Counted from the stretch's first letter, positions 45,801-57,634 are shown. The stretch: DNA of 64,000 nt from Sclerodactyla briareus (GCA_026419785.1 JAODTK010005776.1:124001-188000); one strand, 5' to 3'. The notes: generated by a model from the sequence alone, not told the origin. Translations and numbers: made by a program.

Positions 45801-48340
45801 GACTCATTTTTCCCTGCACTAAAGTTAGCAGAAGACTTAGAGAAAGGAATATGGGACAACCCCAACACACAGCAAGAAGAGGAAGGGATTGTTTCTGCGG
45901 AGTAGAAAACTTTTCTCTGCCCCAGAAACGACAGCTGATGGTATGCAGCGGGCCAGCGAAAGAAATGTCGACAACAACACACAGAGAGAGGAAGGTATGT
46001 TTCTGCTGATGAAAACAACGTTTTTTGATGGTAGCAGCAGACCTGAAAGAAAGAAATATCAACAACAATACACAGAGAACGAAGAGGAAGGTATGTTTAT
46101 GCTGAGTTAGAAGAACATTTTTCTCCTGCACCACAACGCCTGCAGAAAAGACAGCTGCTGGTAGCAGCGGGCCAGTGAAAGAAATGTCCACAACAACACA
46201 CAGGAGAGAAGAGGAAGGTATGTTTCTGCTGAATAAAACGTTTTTCTCCTGAACCACAGCTTGCAGGAGAGACAGATGCTGGTAGTACACAGACCTAAGA
46301 GGAAGAAATATCGAAACCAAACAGGGAGAAGAAGAGGGAGAAGGTATGTTTCTGCCCAAGGTAGAAAATTTTTCTCCTGCACACAGCCTGCAGAAAAAAA
46401 ACAAGTGCTGGTAGCAGGAGCCAGTAAAAAGAAATTGTGACAACAACACCACAGAAGAAGGGTAAGATATGTTTACTGTGAATAAAACGTTTTACTACCG
46501 AAACCACAGCTGGCAGGAGAGACAGCTGCTGGTAGCTAGCAGCAGACCGAGGAAAGAAATATCGACAACAATACACAGAAAGAAGGGGAAGTATGTTTTT
46601 TGAGTAAATCATTTTTCTCCTGCCAATACAGCTTGCAGAAGACCAGAGAAAGAAATATGGACAACAACACACAGAAAAGAAGAGGAGGGATGTTTCTGCC
46701 GAGTAGAAGTAGTAGAACATTTTTTTCGCACACAGCATGCAGAAAAAAAAGCTGCTGGTGCAGCGGGCCAGTGAAAGAAATGTCGACAACCAACACACAG
46801 ACGAAGAGGGAGGTTCCCCCCCATGTTTCTGCTGATGAATAAAACGTTTTTCTTCTGAACCACAGCGCGGAGAGGCAGCTTGCTGAAGCAACAGACATGA
46901 GAGAAAGAAATATCGACAACAAAACACAGAAAGAAGGGAAGGTTATGTTTCTGCTGAGTGAAACATTTTACTCCTGCACCACAGCTTGCAGAAGAGACAG
47001 CTGTGTTAGCAGCAGACCCGAGGAAGAATATCGACAGCAACACACAGAAAGAAGAGGAATTAGGATTTTGCCGAAGTAGAACATTTTTCTCCTGCACCAC
47101 AGTTTGCAGAAAAAACAGGCTGCTTGGTAGCAGCAGGCAGTGAAAGAAATGTCGACAACAACACACAGAAAAGAAAGCACAGGAAGGTATGTTTTGCTAT
47201 GGAAATAAAACGTTTTTCTCCTGGACCACAACGTGCAGGAGAGACAGCTGCTGGTAGCCGCAGACCCGTGAGAGAAAAGAAATATCGACAAACAATAAAC
47301 AGAAAGAAGAGGAAGGGATGTTTGGCTGAATAAAACGTTTTTCTCCTGAACAACAGCTTGCAGGAGGAGACAGGTGCTGGTAGCAACAGACCTGAGAGAA
47401 AGAAATATCGACAGCAATACACAGAAGAAGAGGAAAGGGAAGGTGGGTTTGTGAAGTGAATCATTTTCTCTGCACTACAGTGCAGAAGACTAGAGGAAAG
47501 AAATATGGACAACAACACACAATAAGAAGAGGAAGGTATGTTTCTGACCTTACTGATGAGGTAGAACATTTTTCTACTGCAGAAAGACGCTGCTGGTAGC
47601 AGCGGGCCAGTGAAAGAAATGTCGACAACAACACACAGAAGAAAGGGAAAGGTATGTTTTTGCTGAAAAAACGTTTTTCTCCTGAACCCAGCTTTGAAGG
47701 AGAGAAGCTGCTGGTAGCAGCAGACCTGAGAGAAAGAAATATCGACAACAAAACACAGAAAGAGAGAGGAAGAGTATGTTTATGCTAGGTGAAACTTTTC
47801 TCCTCACACAGCTGCAGAAGAAAAGGGAGCTGCCAGTCAGCCAGCGGGCCCGTGAACGAAATATCGAACAAACAAACAACAGAAAGAGAGGAAGTATGTT
47901 TATGCTGAGTAAAACAGATTTATCCTGTACCACAGCTTGCAGAAGAGACAGCTGCTGGTAGCAGCAGGCCAGCGAAAGAAATGTTGACAACAGCACACAG
48001 GAAGAATAGGAAGGTATGTTTCTGCTGAGTAAAACATTTTCTTGTGCAACACAGTTCGCAGAAGAGACAGCTGCTGGTAGCAGCAGACCAGAGAAAGAAA
48101 TGTTGACAACAGCACACAGGAAGAATAGGAAGGTATGTTTCTGCTGAGTAAAACATTTTTCTCCTGCACCGCAGCTTGCAGAAGAGGCGGCTGCAGGTAG
48201 CAGCGGACCAGAGAAAGGAATGTTGACAACCAAACACAGAAAGAAAAGGAAGATATGTTTTTTGCTGAGTAAAAAAAGATTTTCTCCTTAACCGCAGTAT
48301 GATGCGAAGAGACAGCTGACCAGAGAAAGATATATCGACA
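42843..48340 (+). repeat. 5.5-kb satellite, ~120-bp monomer with splice-like borders and trimer order
   Basis: About 45-50 monomers follow head to tail. A full monomer is 120 bp (for example 48061-48180). Each contains GGTATGTTTCTGCTGAGT, a good 5' splice-site match, then about 42 bases later TTTTTCTCCTGCACCACAG, a good 3' splice-site match. The block between an AG and the next GT is 78-80 bp (CTTGCAGAAGAGACAGCTGC onward). Three monomer types alternate over much of the array: A (AATAAAACGTTTTT, GGAGAGACAG), B (TAAATCATTTTT, with 22 bases of the block missing) and C (AGTAGAACATTTTT, CCTGCAGAAAA, GCGGGCCAGTGAAAG), giving a trimer of about 350 bp. Copies differ by frequent small indels. The minus strand is open over long stretches in several frames. 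Confidence 0.92.
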
Positions 48341-48404
48341 ATGACTTTCTAATGACTGTTAATTAATCTGTCAGCACTGAGGTTGATGGAATAGGACAAC
48401 GGGA

Positions 48405-48420
48405 GGGGGGGGGGGGGGGG
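48405..48420 (+). repeat. 16-base G homopolymer
   Basis: A pure run of 16 G lies between the end of the satellite and the hAT relic. Its true length is uncertain, since such runs are error-prone. Confidence 0.7.
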
Positions 48421-48592
48421 TCAGGTAGGCAGTACAGTTCTGTGTGAAAGATCTGTACTCACCTTCTCATTATGTAGGTGCTGGCTGGGACTTGAGCCAT
48501 GTGGAACTACAGCCAGGCACTGGGGGACTCATGGCAGATAAAGACTAATGCAGCAGCAAATGGCCAAAAGAGGACTGAGAAAGGCTAATGTT

Positions 48593-49655
48593 CCATCGTC
48601 TGGATGTTTTGCCCACACTCTGCAATTGGTGATGGGAAATGCCATTTTCTCACAACATTGAGGTTCCGACATGCGCCCTTCCAAACACTCGCCACTTGCC
48701 ACGGGCCAACTGAAAGAAATTCAGCATGCCCTAAATCTTCCTGAGAATAGTCTCGCCCAAGATGTACCAACACGATGGAACAGTAAATTATACATGCTGC
48801 TGCGATTATTGCAGCAGAAGCGAGCTATCATGCAGTACGCAAGCGATCACCCAGCTGTAACCCCACTCACAGCCAACCAGTGGAATTTGGCGGAGATGTT
48901 GGTGTCGGTTCTTGCACCTTCGAAAGCAGAAGGTGACGCTGAGAGTGCTCCCAGAAAAAAGGCAATTGATAGCTGTGATCATACCGCGAGTGCTCATGCT
49001 TTCGAGGAACTTGAAAAGCTGTCCACCACTGCCCAAGGACTTGGGACTACATTGGATGAAATTCAAGACATCGTGGAGACACGGTTGTCCGAGAATGAGG
49101 GGAAACAAGGTCATGGTTTTGGCCACAGTGTTGGATCCCCCCTTCAAAGACTCGTTTTTTCGAAACAAAGCCACGAAGCAGGTGATCGAATAGTAGATTG
49201 TGGAGGAGTCCCGTGAACAGCAGGCCAGGGATGGAGCACATTGTCAGATATGAATTCAATGATGTCGAGCCGAAGGAGATCTCAGCGATGACGATGAGTA
49301 TGCTGCATTCCAAAGGAGCGGTTTTGCACTGAGTGACGGCTGGGGCAGCGACACCTGACAGAAGCATAGTGCAGGAGTACGCACTCTATCGAGACACTGA
49401 AAAAAAATTCGCTGCCGAGAAGAGTGACGTGAATGGTGGAAGGGTAACAGGATGAAATATCGTCTTGTTAAATTGGCATGCCGCTTCCTTTTTCCACCCC
49501 CCCACCTAGTGCCATCAGAGAGGTCTTCAGCCGAGGCAGAGGCCATTTATGATGCCAAGTAGGCAGCCTTCTGCCAGAGGAAGCAGAAAAATGCTGTGTT
49601 CATCCGTGGCAATCTCCCGCTCTTGAATTTTAACTATCTGTTGGCCCAACACTGA
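48593..49655 (+). pseudogene. hAT-family transposase relic (ZBED-like), C-terminal half
   Basis: hAT transposases are cut-and-paste enzymes ending in a dimerisation domain. This copy starts mid-protein with SGCFAHTLQLV, continues LKEIQHALNLPENSLAQDVP, TRWNSKLYMLLRLLQQKRAI and LTANQWNLAEMLV. After frame breaks it shows LATVLDPPFKDSFFRNKAT, then WWKGNRMKYRLVKLACRFL, VPSERSSAEAEAIYDAK and VFIRGNLPLLNFNY, which form the hATC dimerisation region; a TGA follows at 49653-49655. The N-terminal BED zinc finger and first catalytic region are absent. At least four frame breaks and an internal stop make it inactive as read. Confidence 0.85.
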
Positions 49656-52600
49656 CTGTAAAGGCGGACAAGCCCCCAGGAAGAAACATTTTTGTATTTG
49701 TAAGTACATAAATGGAGTGGAAGGTCACCTTAACAACAATTATTGTTGAGCGTTACCTCAGCGTTTTCAATTTTCATAGCCGTACAGGAAGGAGTGAAAA
49801 ACAAGAGCACCAATGGTGCTGTAGCTCAAACTCAAATAAATGCTCATAATAATTCACTTCAGAATGATCAACAAGGAGCATTATGACGTACGGGAAACTG
49901 TCATGTGAATGCGGTTTGATTCTTTAGTTATTTTGACCTATCCCCGAGGGTCAATGAGTGGATTCAGCACCTCAGACTCATACACACCTGAGTTTATAGA
50001 AAAAAAAAGTTTATAATAAGACTTTTAAAAGCCTTTGTGACAATTTTTTGGGCCCCCAAAAATACCACTGCTGCTTCTTATTAGGTGGCGTTGTATCGAG
50101 GATCTTCGAGCGTTCTATGGTTAGAACAGGTCACATAGTATTGCATTAGCGCCGGTATCATGGAATGAATATTAGGAGTATGTTGGTGATATTTAAGGCA
50201 GGCGGCAAAAAACATCCAGCCGTGGTTGGCCGAAAGATCCATGGATACAGGTTAACTGAAGGGGGTACTTGGCTGAAACGGTTGTTGGCTTAAACTTGTA
50301 GAAAGAAGGAGTTGAACTCAAGGCATTCAAACCCAAAGAAATAGTTGGGCCATATGCCCTTGGCCTGAGGCCTAGTTACTAGTCCTTCAACAGAAGACTG
50401 AATACTCCCAATGTTAACAATGTCTGTTATGTGGACGTGTGTGTAACCCACTGAACACACGTCAGTCATTGAGGATGAAAACGGTACTGCTACTGGTATT
50501 TTAACTTTACATTTTCTCATCTTAGCCCCAACTTTAGCCTCCAAGGCAGCTTAACTTAGGCAAAGGTAAAATAAATGAACATATTGAGCGTCCCTCCCGC
50601 TATTTCTGGAAATTTACGACGTCTGTATAATTTTGTAAACTTTCACTTGTTCAGAAGATGTTTTAACGGGGTACAAAGCGACACCCCCACGGGTCCCCCT
50701 GTTTGCACGATCCAATGGTTTCTTCTATTAATCCACAAGCAAACAATTACAAAGTATTCCATATTTCCATGTCCTTGCTCACCAGATTTTTGTATAGCAT
50801 TTAATAGGAACAGCTTAATAACCCATGACCAACTTGTCTAATTCCTGACTGTTGATACCATGTTCTACCGAATGAGTACAGGTTTTGTGGAAATTGACTG
50901 AAATTGTCTGACTTATGCAAATTAACACAATATTCAACTTATTGACCCATTTTCGCTTCTCACATAATATTCAGGACCAATATGGACCCACATTTCATGG
51001 GAATCTTACCAACTTAAACATCTACATGAATGAAGCAAATTATACACAGCATGATAACCCCCAGTGACTCAGAGTCAATGGTAAAAAAATGAACTGAAGG
51101 TAGACCATAGACTCATCACGCTTCATAGAACTCTAACAACCTTTGAAATTTGGAATGAACTATGCTAAAAAGACTCACTGAATAACTTCCAGTCCATCAA
51201 AAATGTTGAAGGTATGATAGTCATACCTACACAGTTTCATGGGAATCGGGCAAGACGTTAGCATACGCGTAAACTATGCAAAATAGACAGTATGTTGAAA
51301 TTAACCTCCGTAACCTGGAATCCGCATGAATAATTATGGAACTGAAGGTAAACATACCCCACCAGGTGTCATTAAATCCAACCAACTTTATGATTTTGCA
51401 CAACACGCAAATTAGACACATTGAATGACTCCATTTGACCTGAATCTCTGTAGAAATTAATTTCAGAACTGGATTTCGAACCATACTCCTGTCATTTTTA
51501 AGGCAAATCTTACAAAACCTTGAAAATTTCATATTAATTATGCAATTAGAACCGCTTACTTAGCATTTTTTACGCTGTAAATCTAATCGTTCATCGACCC
51601 TCACTCCCCTGTGCCAAACCAAGTCTCCTATCTTGTCCGGTTCATCTGTGATCTTGCTAACGAGCTTAACAATGAAATTTTATGAAATAGGCCCTCCTTT
51701 ATAGTGATTTTATGCGCCCAGAACTAAGTCATGTTTGTGTCCACGCCAACCCTGATACTCCATACAAAATTTCTTCAAATTGGCCTCACCGTTTCAGAGA
51801 ATCCTGGCTACAACGAAGTTTTGTCAGTTCAGGCGAGCAAAAACGGCATGATTTGCCATATGTATTGTACGTCGGTGTCCTATACTTTTGTATGTATTAA
51901 AATTAGTGTCTTTACACCGGATGTCAGGGATTGACCTGAGGCGTAGGTCGATTCCAATTGTGCAGATGTCATCACAAATCTTGTTACTGACTCTAAACTA
52001 CGTACCCTTTCACCCTGCACTCCTAATCACATGACCCCACTACTACCCCTGACCCCACTCCTATACCTACCATCTAAACCGCCTCTTTCTTAGCCCAAGT
52101 TTGTCTCCCTGAATCACATGGAGTGCATTGCCAACTACTGCTACACAAGTTACACTGAAAACAACAGTGGGCACATGCCCACGGGGATAATGCTAAACCC
52201 CATTGCAATACCATTCCTGCTTCCCTCCCATAGCTATGTGCTGTCGCCGAAAGTCCAATCCTTCAACTGCAACATTTTTCTGGGCCACAGTGAATGTTCT
52301 TTGTCCATCCAAAATTGTATTTTGTGTGAATTGATGAGGAAAATAAAATGGTCATTCCAATGGCTATTAATTCCAACAAGGTAGCAAGCAGTAGGCCTAA
52401 AGCGCTTAGGCCTACTTGCCTATGATTTTGACAGGGACACATTAGCCTGATCAGAAAAGTGAAATCTGAAGACACCTTCGCAAATAACATATTCAATCTT
52501 TTGTGAATGTGTTTTGTATCAACCCATATACATGCCTGTTTCATTATCTGATGAATTTTCAAATGTTTTCAGATCGCAGATTTTAAAGTTATCGTAGCTA

Positions 52601-53904
52601 CGTTGACGGTGCTGTAGTAATCGTATACTTAGGACTAGTACTTAACAGTATTATAATAGGCTTACACCTTCAATGCTACGAAGTACAAAACCCTTATGCC
52701 CTCAAACCTCACTGCAAATTTGCTCAAAATCCTTGGTTTCAATCTATGCTTCCTGCTCTTCCATGAAACTTCGGAATTATCTCTAATATATGTATCTTCT
52801 GACTACACATCTCATATTAGAAGGAAAGATCATGATTATTCCGTCGTGGAACGAGAAAATATAAGTGCACTTTCGAGTGACCTGCTGCGCGAATCGCTCG
52901 CTCTGGCGTTGTGTACGTACGTAAGGTATTGCATGTACAGTATGTTGCGTTCTTTCAAAGTGGTGACTTTGGTAATACCAGATAGAGTGAATACAAATCG
53001 TAAGTGCTTTCAAAGGATATGTGACGCAAACTAAGGAATACCCTCGGTTTTTTGGTACGGTATTAAGAGGTCCGAAAGACTGCAGCGTAAAGCAGTACAG
53101 TCCAGCATGGATTGCGAGGTCAGATCTCACTCGCAGGTAGATTGCGAGGTCAGATTCCGAACGGAATTGAATATGGGAGAGAAAGAGAAATGAAAAGGAT
53201 CTGGGGAAATATGTCAACTCCTTTTCCATGGAGTCAACCTTAAAACTCCCTCAGATAACCTGACCTGTAAATTTTTGGGAACAATGTAATGAAGAAGCAC
53301 TATTTGAAAAAATTGGAATGCAATTTTTGAGGAACAGGTCCAATCCTCTTTTTAAAGCAGAAAATCATTTTGTAGATTTAGATTTAACAAAAAGCCCCCT
53401 TATTCCTCTTTAATAACTTTTGACCTTGACGTCACAAGTCAAAGTTGTCCCAGGGGTTCAATGAACATTTTTACAGTTCGGTCACATTCATAAAGTATGA
53501 ATGTTTAGAGGCCTATGATATTTCTTTTCACCAGATGTTACCTGTTTTAAATATGATGGCATGATATGACGTTCCATCGAAAATCTGTGATACAATCTGA
53601 AGAGGAGCCTACCCAATGAACATTATGGAAATGGGTTTCAAGGACAATCTAATGTTTTTTTGTAGGAGAAGATACATTTTGTAATTGTGAGCAAATATGG
53701 CCAATTGTGAGTTTAATGACTTTGACCTTGACTTTTCCCAAAAGGTCGAAATGTCCTAGTGGTCATGATCATCAGGTTCAAATTTGGTCAACATTAATCA
53801 AAGATTGAAAATTGGCAGCCTACAAAAGGCAATTGTGGGGGAACCCCAAAGTCATTGTGGAAACACAGGAAAGTAGATAGAATGAATGGCGGAATCACAA
53901 CAAA
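49656..53904. other. No recognised gene; dispersed repeats
   Basis: Apart from the reverse-oriented repeat copy at 50900-51880, I see only AT-rich DNA, short direct repeats (GCGAGGTCAGAT at about 53116 and 53147) and phrases shared with the GACCTTGACC-rich families elsewhere. No conserved protein segment was found on either strand. Confidence 0.5.
50900..51880 (-). repeat. Reverse-oriented copy of the hairpin-headed family
   Basis: Read on the minus strand, this shows the family's GCATAATTTATG, CCCATGAAA and AAATTTCATTGTTAAGCTCG blocks in the order found at 21200-22360 and 27440-28080. The sharing is diffuse, with many indels. Confidence 0.5.
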
Positions 53905-53932
53905 AGCTCAACCAGCACAGCTGGTGTGAGCT
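53905..53932 (+). repeat. Hairpin tail of a dispersed repeat, ends GAGCTAAA
   Basis: AGCTCA-ACCAGC-ACA-GCTGGT-G-TGAGCT forms a 12-bp stem with a 3-base loop and one bulge. A decayed version (57635-57658) ends a similar GACCTTGAC-rich repeat. A hairpin followed by CTAA is compatible with the 3' end of a Helitron, whose termini end in a hairpin plus CTRR, but no Rep/helicase sequence was seen. Confidence 0.6.
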
Positions 53933-55430
53933 AAAAAACGCCGGAAAATATTCATCTTTAGCATATCAGTAGGACTTGAAATAAGTATTAACTTTATATT
54001 TGTTGGAATTGAGAAAGCCCAGTCACAATTCACGAATCACAATGTTGTTGTAACTAATAATTAAAAACTAATCAACTACAGGTATAACAAATTTTTCAAT
54101 GTTGGAAAAAAATGGACTCCCCTGACCAATTGCGATAAATTAACGATAACGGGAGGGGAGGGGGGGGGTGTGGACTGGTTGAATTGATCAGGCCTTGAAA
54201 CATGCGGAACCCTGCAGGCCCAACAGCAGAAAAATCCCACATGGCTATGGTTTACAGTTATGCATTTAATTTGCTGATTGTTGTGTACTTCATCTAATAA
54301 CACTTTAGGAAAAAGCTTGCGCGGTCTGTTCAGATCTTTGTACAATTGCAATTGTTTCATTTTATTTATACCGATCGATTATATATTTATTATAAAATGC
54401 TTCATGTTGCACATTACACGTATGCTACTGAATGTCGTACCTTGCTGAACGAATATGACTGGATGGAGTCAAATACTTCTGACCCAGAAACATGACGTAC
54501 ATGTAGCCCAAGGAGAGAGATGGGAGAGTTAGGGATGGTGGCAATTTGTTTGAAGTATTTTTAAGATTTTAATTCGAACTTTTCAAACTGAACTTACTGG
54601 CTCTGCTTGCACTCACACTTATAGCAATTTGAATTACATGAAACATTGATTCAGAAATGAGCATTTAATTCATTATTGTTGAAAAAATGGGCCATTCCCT
54701 ACCCCCTCCTTTCCGCCTGACCAAAGGACATAATCACCCCCCCCCCAACCCCGTTTCTCACATGGGCCAATAGTCCTAGCATTTTTAAGAAACTCTACGA
54801 CTAGCCCGATTGCCACATGTTCCTGTGAAGGCTTCGAACATAAGGGCAAAATCTGACCCAGGCCACTACTGTTGTCGCGTCTGATGGCATGCCAGTGCTA
54901 TTGTCCGCTAGTAACTTTGCGGTGCCCTGGGGTTACCACGGAAACGTTCGTATTCTACAGCGGAGACTTCTGTAAATGTACTCATTGAGAGAGCTTGATT
55001 GGCTGCGCTCGTGTTTGGCTCCACTGTCTCTGATCTGAGCGTGTATTTGGGACTTCCGGCCAGCGGTATACAACATTATACATGTATTAGAAAGTGATTG
55101 TTTTCACCATACGGAGTGCTGCACTCGGCAGTTACAACGAGATCGAACTAGAGCCTTGCATATGCAGGCCGCGCCGATGAATTAATAACGTATGTACGTA
55201 CGTCACTGCAGGGCGTCATATTAGTGATATATTCAGATCGGAGCCTCGCTCAGGATTGTGAGTTTAACTGACAGCAGGGGGAATGGAATTTATCAATAAA
55301 TCTGACTGTCACGATCGCGTGGACAAGTTAGCCACTTGTTAACTTTCACGGGCCTGTTGGGCAGCCCGAGGGTGCTTCATTTTGACATTTTTCTGCTAAG
55401 AAGGGTGATTGGTGGGTGAAATTTGACATT
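53933..55430. other. No recognised gene; possible promoter in the right part
   Basis: No conserved coding block. The 54880-55260 portion is less repetitive and holds several recognisable transcription-factor motifs, annotated separately. A minus-strand frame at 54076-54360 starts MKQLQLYKDLNRPRKLFPK but matches nothing I recognise. Confidence 0.35.
54932..55060. promoter_or_regulatory. Cluster of RFX, CCAAT and ETS-like motifs
   Basis: GTTACCACGGAAAC (54932-54945) closely fits the X-box bound by RFX factors, which often control ciliary genes. A GATTGG inverted CCAAT box follows near 55000, and ACTTCCGGCC, an ETS-type site, near 55050. Such a group is typical of a TATA-less animal promoter. 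No downstream first exon could be identified on either strand, so this rests on motif matches alone. Confidence 0.22.
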
Positions 55431-55541
55431 AGCAAAACATCGGTAGAATTTGTTGATAACTGCGCCGATCCGATGTTTTGCTGATAGTGCAAAAATATCG
55501 GGCCCCTCCAGTGTGCGATCCGATTATCGGTAGAGCCCTAG
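55431..55541 (+). repeat. Inverted repeat and hAT-like terminus
   Basis: AGCAAAACATCGG (55431-55443) is perfectly inverted at 55470-55482. Shortly after, the sequence ends with CCGATTATCGGTAGAGCCCTAG (55520-55541). Read from the other side, that starts TAGGGCTCTACC, like ends of hAT-type miniature elements. The opposite end of such an element was not located. Confidence 0.45.
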
Positions 55542-56189
55542 TTGCAATGTCTGACACCAATTGATCTGATATGCAATCCAATTTCGCCTGAAGTACCGAG
55601 TCATGACTGGTTGAAAACAGTGCAAAATTTGCTATTCCTCCTGTGGAAACCAATGCGGGACTTGCCCGCCCATAAATTATTAGATCGCCGCAATCCTGCT
55701 CCTTACAAGCGTGAAAACTGCAATTGTTTCATTTCTATTGATAGTCAGGGGACAGAGGGTTTCTACTTTTTGTACTGCTTTTTACGAGGCAGAGCTGTCC
55801 AGGTCTGCTTCAAGGTGGTCTCCCCGGTCATCTGCCTCACACAAACAGAGTGCACTGCAAGCCTGCCTAACCTCCCCCCTCCCCCATCAGGCATTGGAAA
55901 CTGCCTGCTAAAGGATATGTAGTAGCTGATGAGAGTCATGCAGGATTTGATGGTACTTCATACTCACATAGCTCACATATGAGGGGAGGTCCCACACCTT
56001 CGGAGTCATTCACCATTCATGCTGTGTACCCATGTGTACAGACAGACAAAATTATGGTTCTCTGACTAATTACCAAATTCCGTTTCGTAAGCTTCTTTTA
56101 TAAAGTTTTACCATTAACATAGTATTGAATAGCTCGGTCAAATTCTGTTCTCCGATTTCACAAAACAGAGAACTCTTGTCTCCACCCAT

Positions 56190-56390
56190 GTGGTGACCAA
56201 TCCATGCTTGAATTGTGGGGTCCCAAGTGGCGTGCGCCCGTCACCGGCTTATTTACGATGGATTGGGAACTACTCCAGGCTGGTTCCTTTCCTGAAATTA
56301 GTTGAGTCATTAACGGCTCTGGTAAACCACTCTGGAAGACACCAGATGAGGCTTGTGCTTAAAATGCTCACTCGGAAGGTTCAACCATGA
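56190..56390 (+). pseudogene. Possible gypsy-type reverse transcriptase fragment
   Basis: A short open frame contains AYLRWIGNYSRLVPFLKLVE followed by SLTALVNHSGR. It resembles the stretch FLGLIGYYRRFIPNFA..PLTALT that joins reverse transcriptase to RNase H in Ty3/gypsy polyproteins. The match is short and flanking frames add nothing clear, so this is tentative. Confidence 0.35.
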
Positions 56391-57573
56391 GAGGACTGGC
56401 TACCACCATTATCTCATGGTTTCTCTCTTTGCGTGACGCGTTCACACCTGGAGAGGATTACCCCTCACCTGTTCCATAGATGGGCTGTTATCTGCTTGAA
56501 AGCAGTTCTTATCTCTAGAATGACTCATATTTATCTGATGATGTTCTATATACCCCTTTGATGACGCTATTGTCGTTCTTGCTCCGCAAGCGGTCAGTCA
56601 CAAAATGTGGTGGTTCTCCGATCATCCAGTTGGCGCCCATGGCTGGCTGCCTCACCAGACCGAGGGCAATTCTAATCTTGGTCACCAGAGACGGTTCCTT
56701 GATCCTCTCCGAATCAGGCATTACCGTGCCAATGGAAGGACAATTAGACATGTTAGTCTGCGGAGTGGCTATTTTTGCATGAATCCAAGAGGTGTGTTAA
56801 ACTCAGGAGGACAGGGTTCTCAACACCATAGTCTAACCTGTTTACACAATTTTCCCAATGTTACCATAACCTACATGCATTGATGCTTCAGGAGCTTCAT
56901 AGTTGAATGCACCTCATTGTGTGTGATTTTGTACTGAAGTTCATAGTATTTAGCAATTGCTCCTAACCCAGTCAAAAAGAGCAATTTTTAAGCATCTTGC
57001 AGATTTTTGCACCTTTGCACATTATATTCCATTATGCCCCTTCAATAATCTTTGACCTGAAATCTCTGAACACCCGTATTTAGTCCTCAGTAACACTGAC
57101 CAAGTATGATGGTAATTGAACCGAATCTGCTGGGAAGCATGATGCAGTTTTCCGCATAATATCTTGTTATGCCCCTTTAATAATCATGACTGAAATCCTG
57201 AAACTGAAAAACACCCCCGTATGTGGCACTAGTCCTTTGCTTGGCAAGTATGATGGTAATCCAACCTAATCTGTGAGAAGCATTTTGGCAGTTTTTGTTC
57301 ATAATCTTAATCTTCATTAATATATTCCTTTGTGCATTAGTTCTTGGTAACACTGTCCAAGTATGATGGGGATCCAACCTGATCTGTACAAAGAGGAGCA
57401 TTTTGCAGTTTTTCACGTAGTTTATTAGGCCCCTTCGATGACATATGACCCTAAATCCCTAAACATCTGTAGGCAGCACTAGTCCATGATAACAATGACC
57501 CATGGGCCAATTAACACTGCGTCCAAATTCAGTCAACATCCGTCAAGGAACAGACATGTGAGAGCCCAAAAGA

Positions 57574-57596
57574 AGACAGACAGACAGACAGACAGA
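57574..57596 (+). repeat. ACAG microsatellite
   Basis: Five to six perfect ACAG units end a GACCT-rich dispersed repeat, just upstream of the hairpin tail at 57635. Confidence 0.8.
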
Positions 57597-57634
57597 TATA
57601 TAAAAGATCGGGGATGGTGGAGGATCACAATAAC

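Noticed and set aside
42843..48340. CRISPR-like array
   Set aside because: Monomers are tandem without unique spacers, and the sequence is animal nuclear DNA.
54076..54360. Minus-strand frame starting MKQLQLYKDLNRPRKLFPK, considered as a first exon
   Set aside because: The start looks protein-like, but the rest is low-complexity and there is no recognisable domain or splice partner.
56515..56751. Minus-strand frame (IGTVMPDSERIKEPSLVTKI) considered as a non-LTR reverse transcriptase segment
   Set aside because: It only vaguely recalls the YLG..I..D....I..RI.LA stretch; the LLYG-W continuation is absent, so I kept it out of the gene list.
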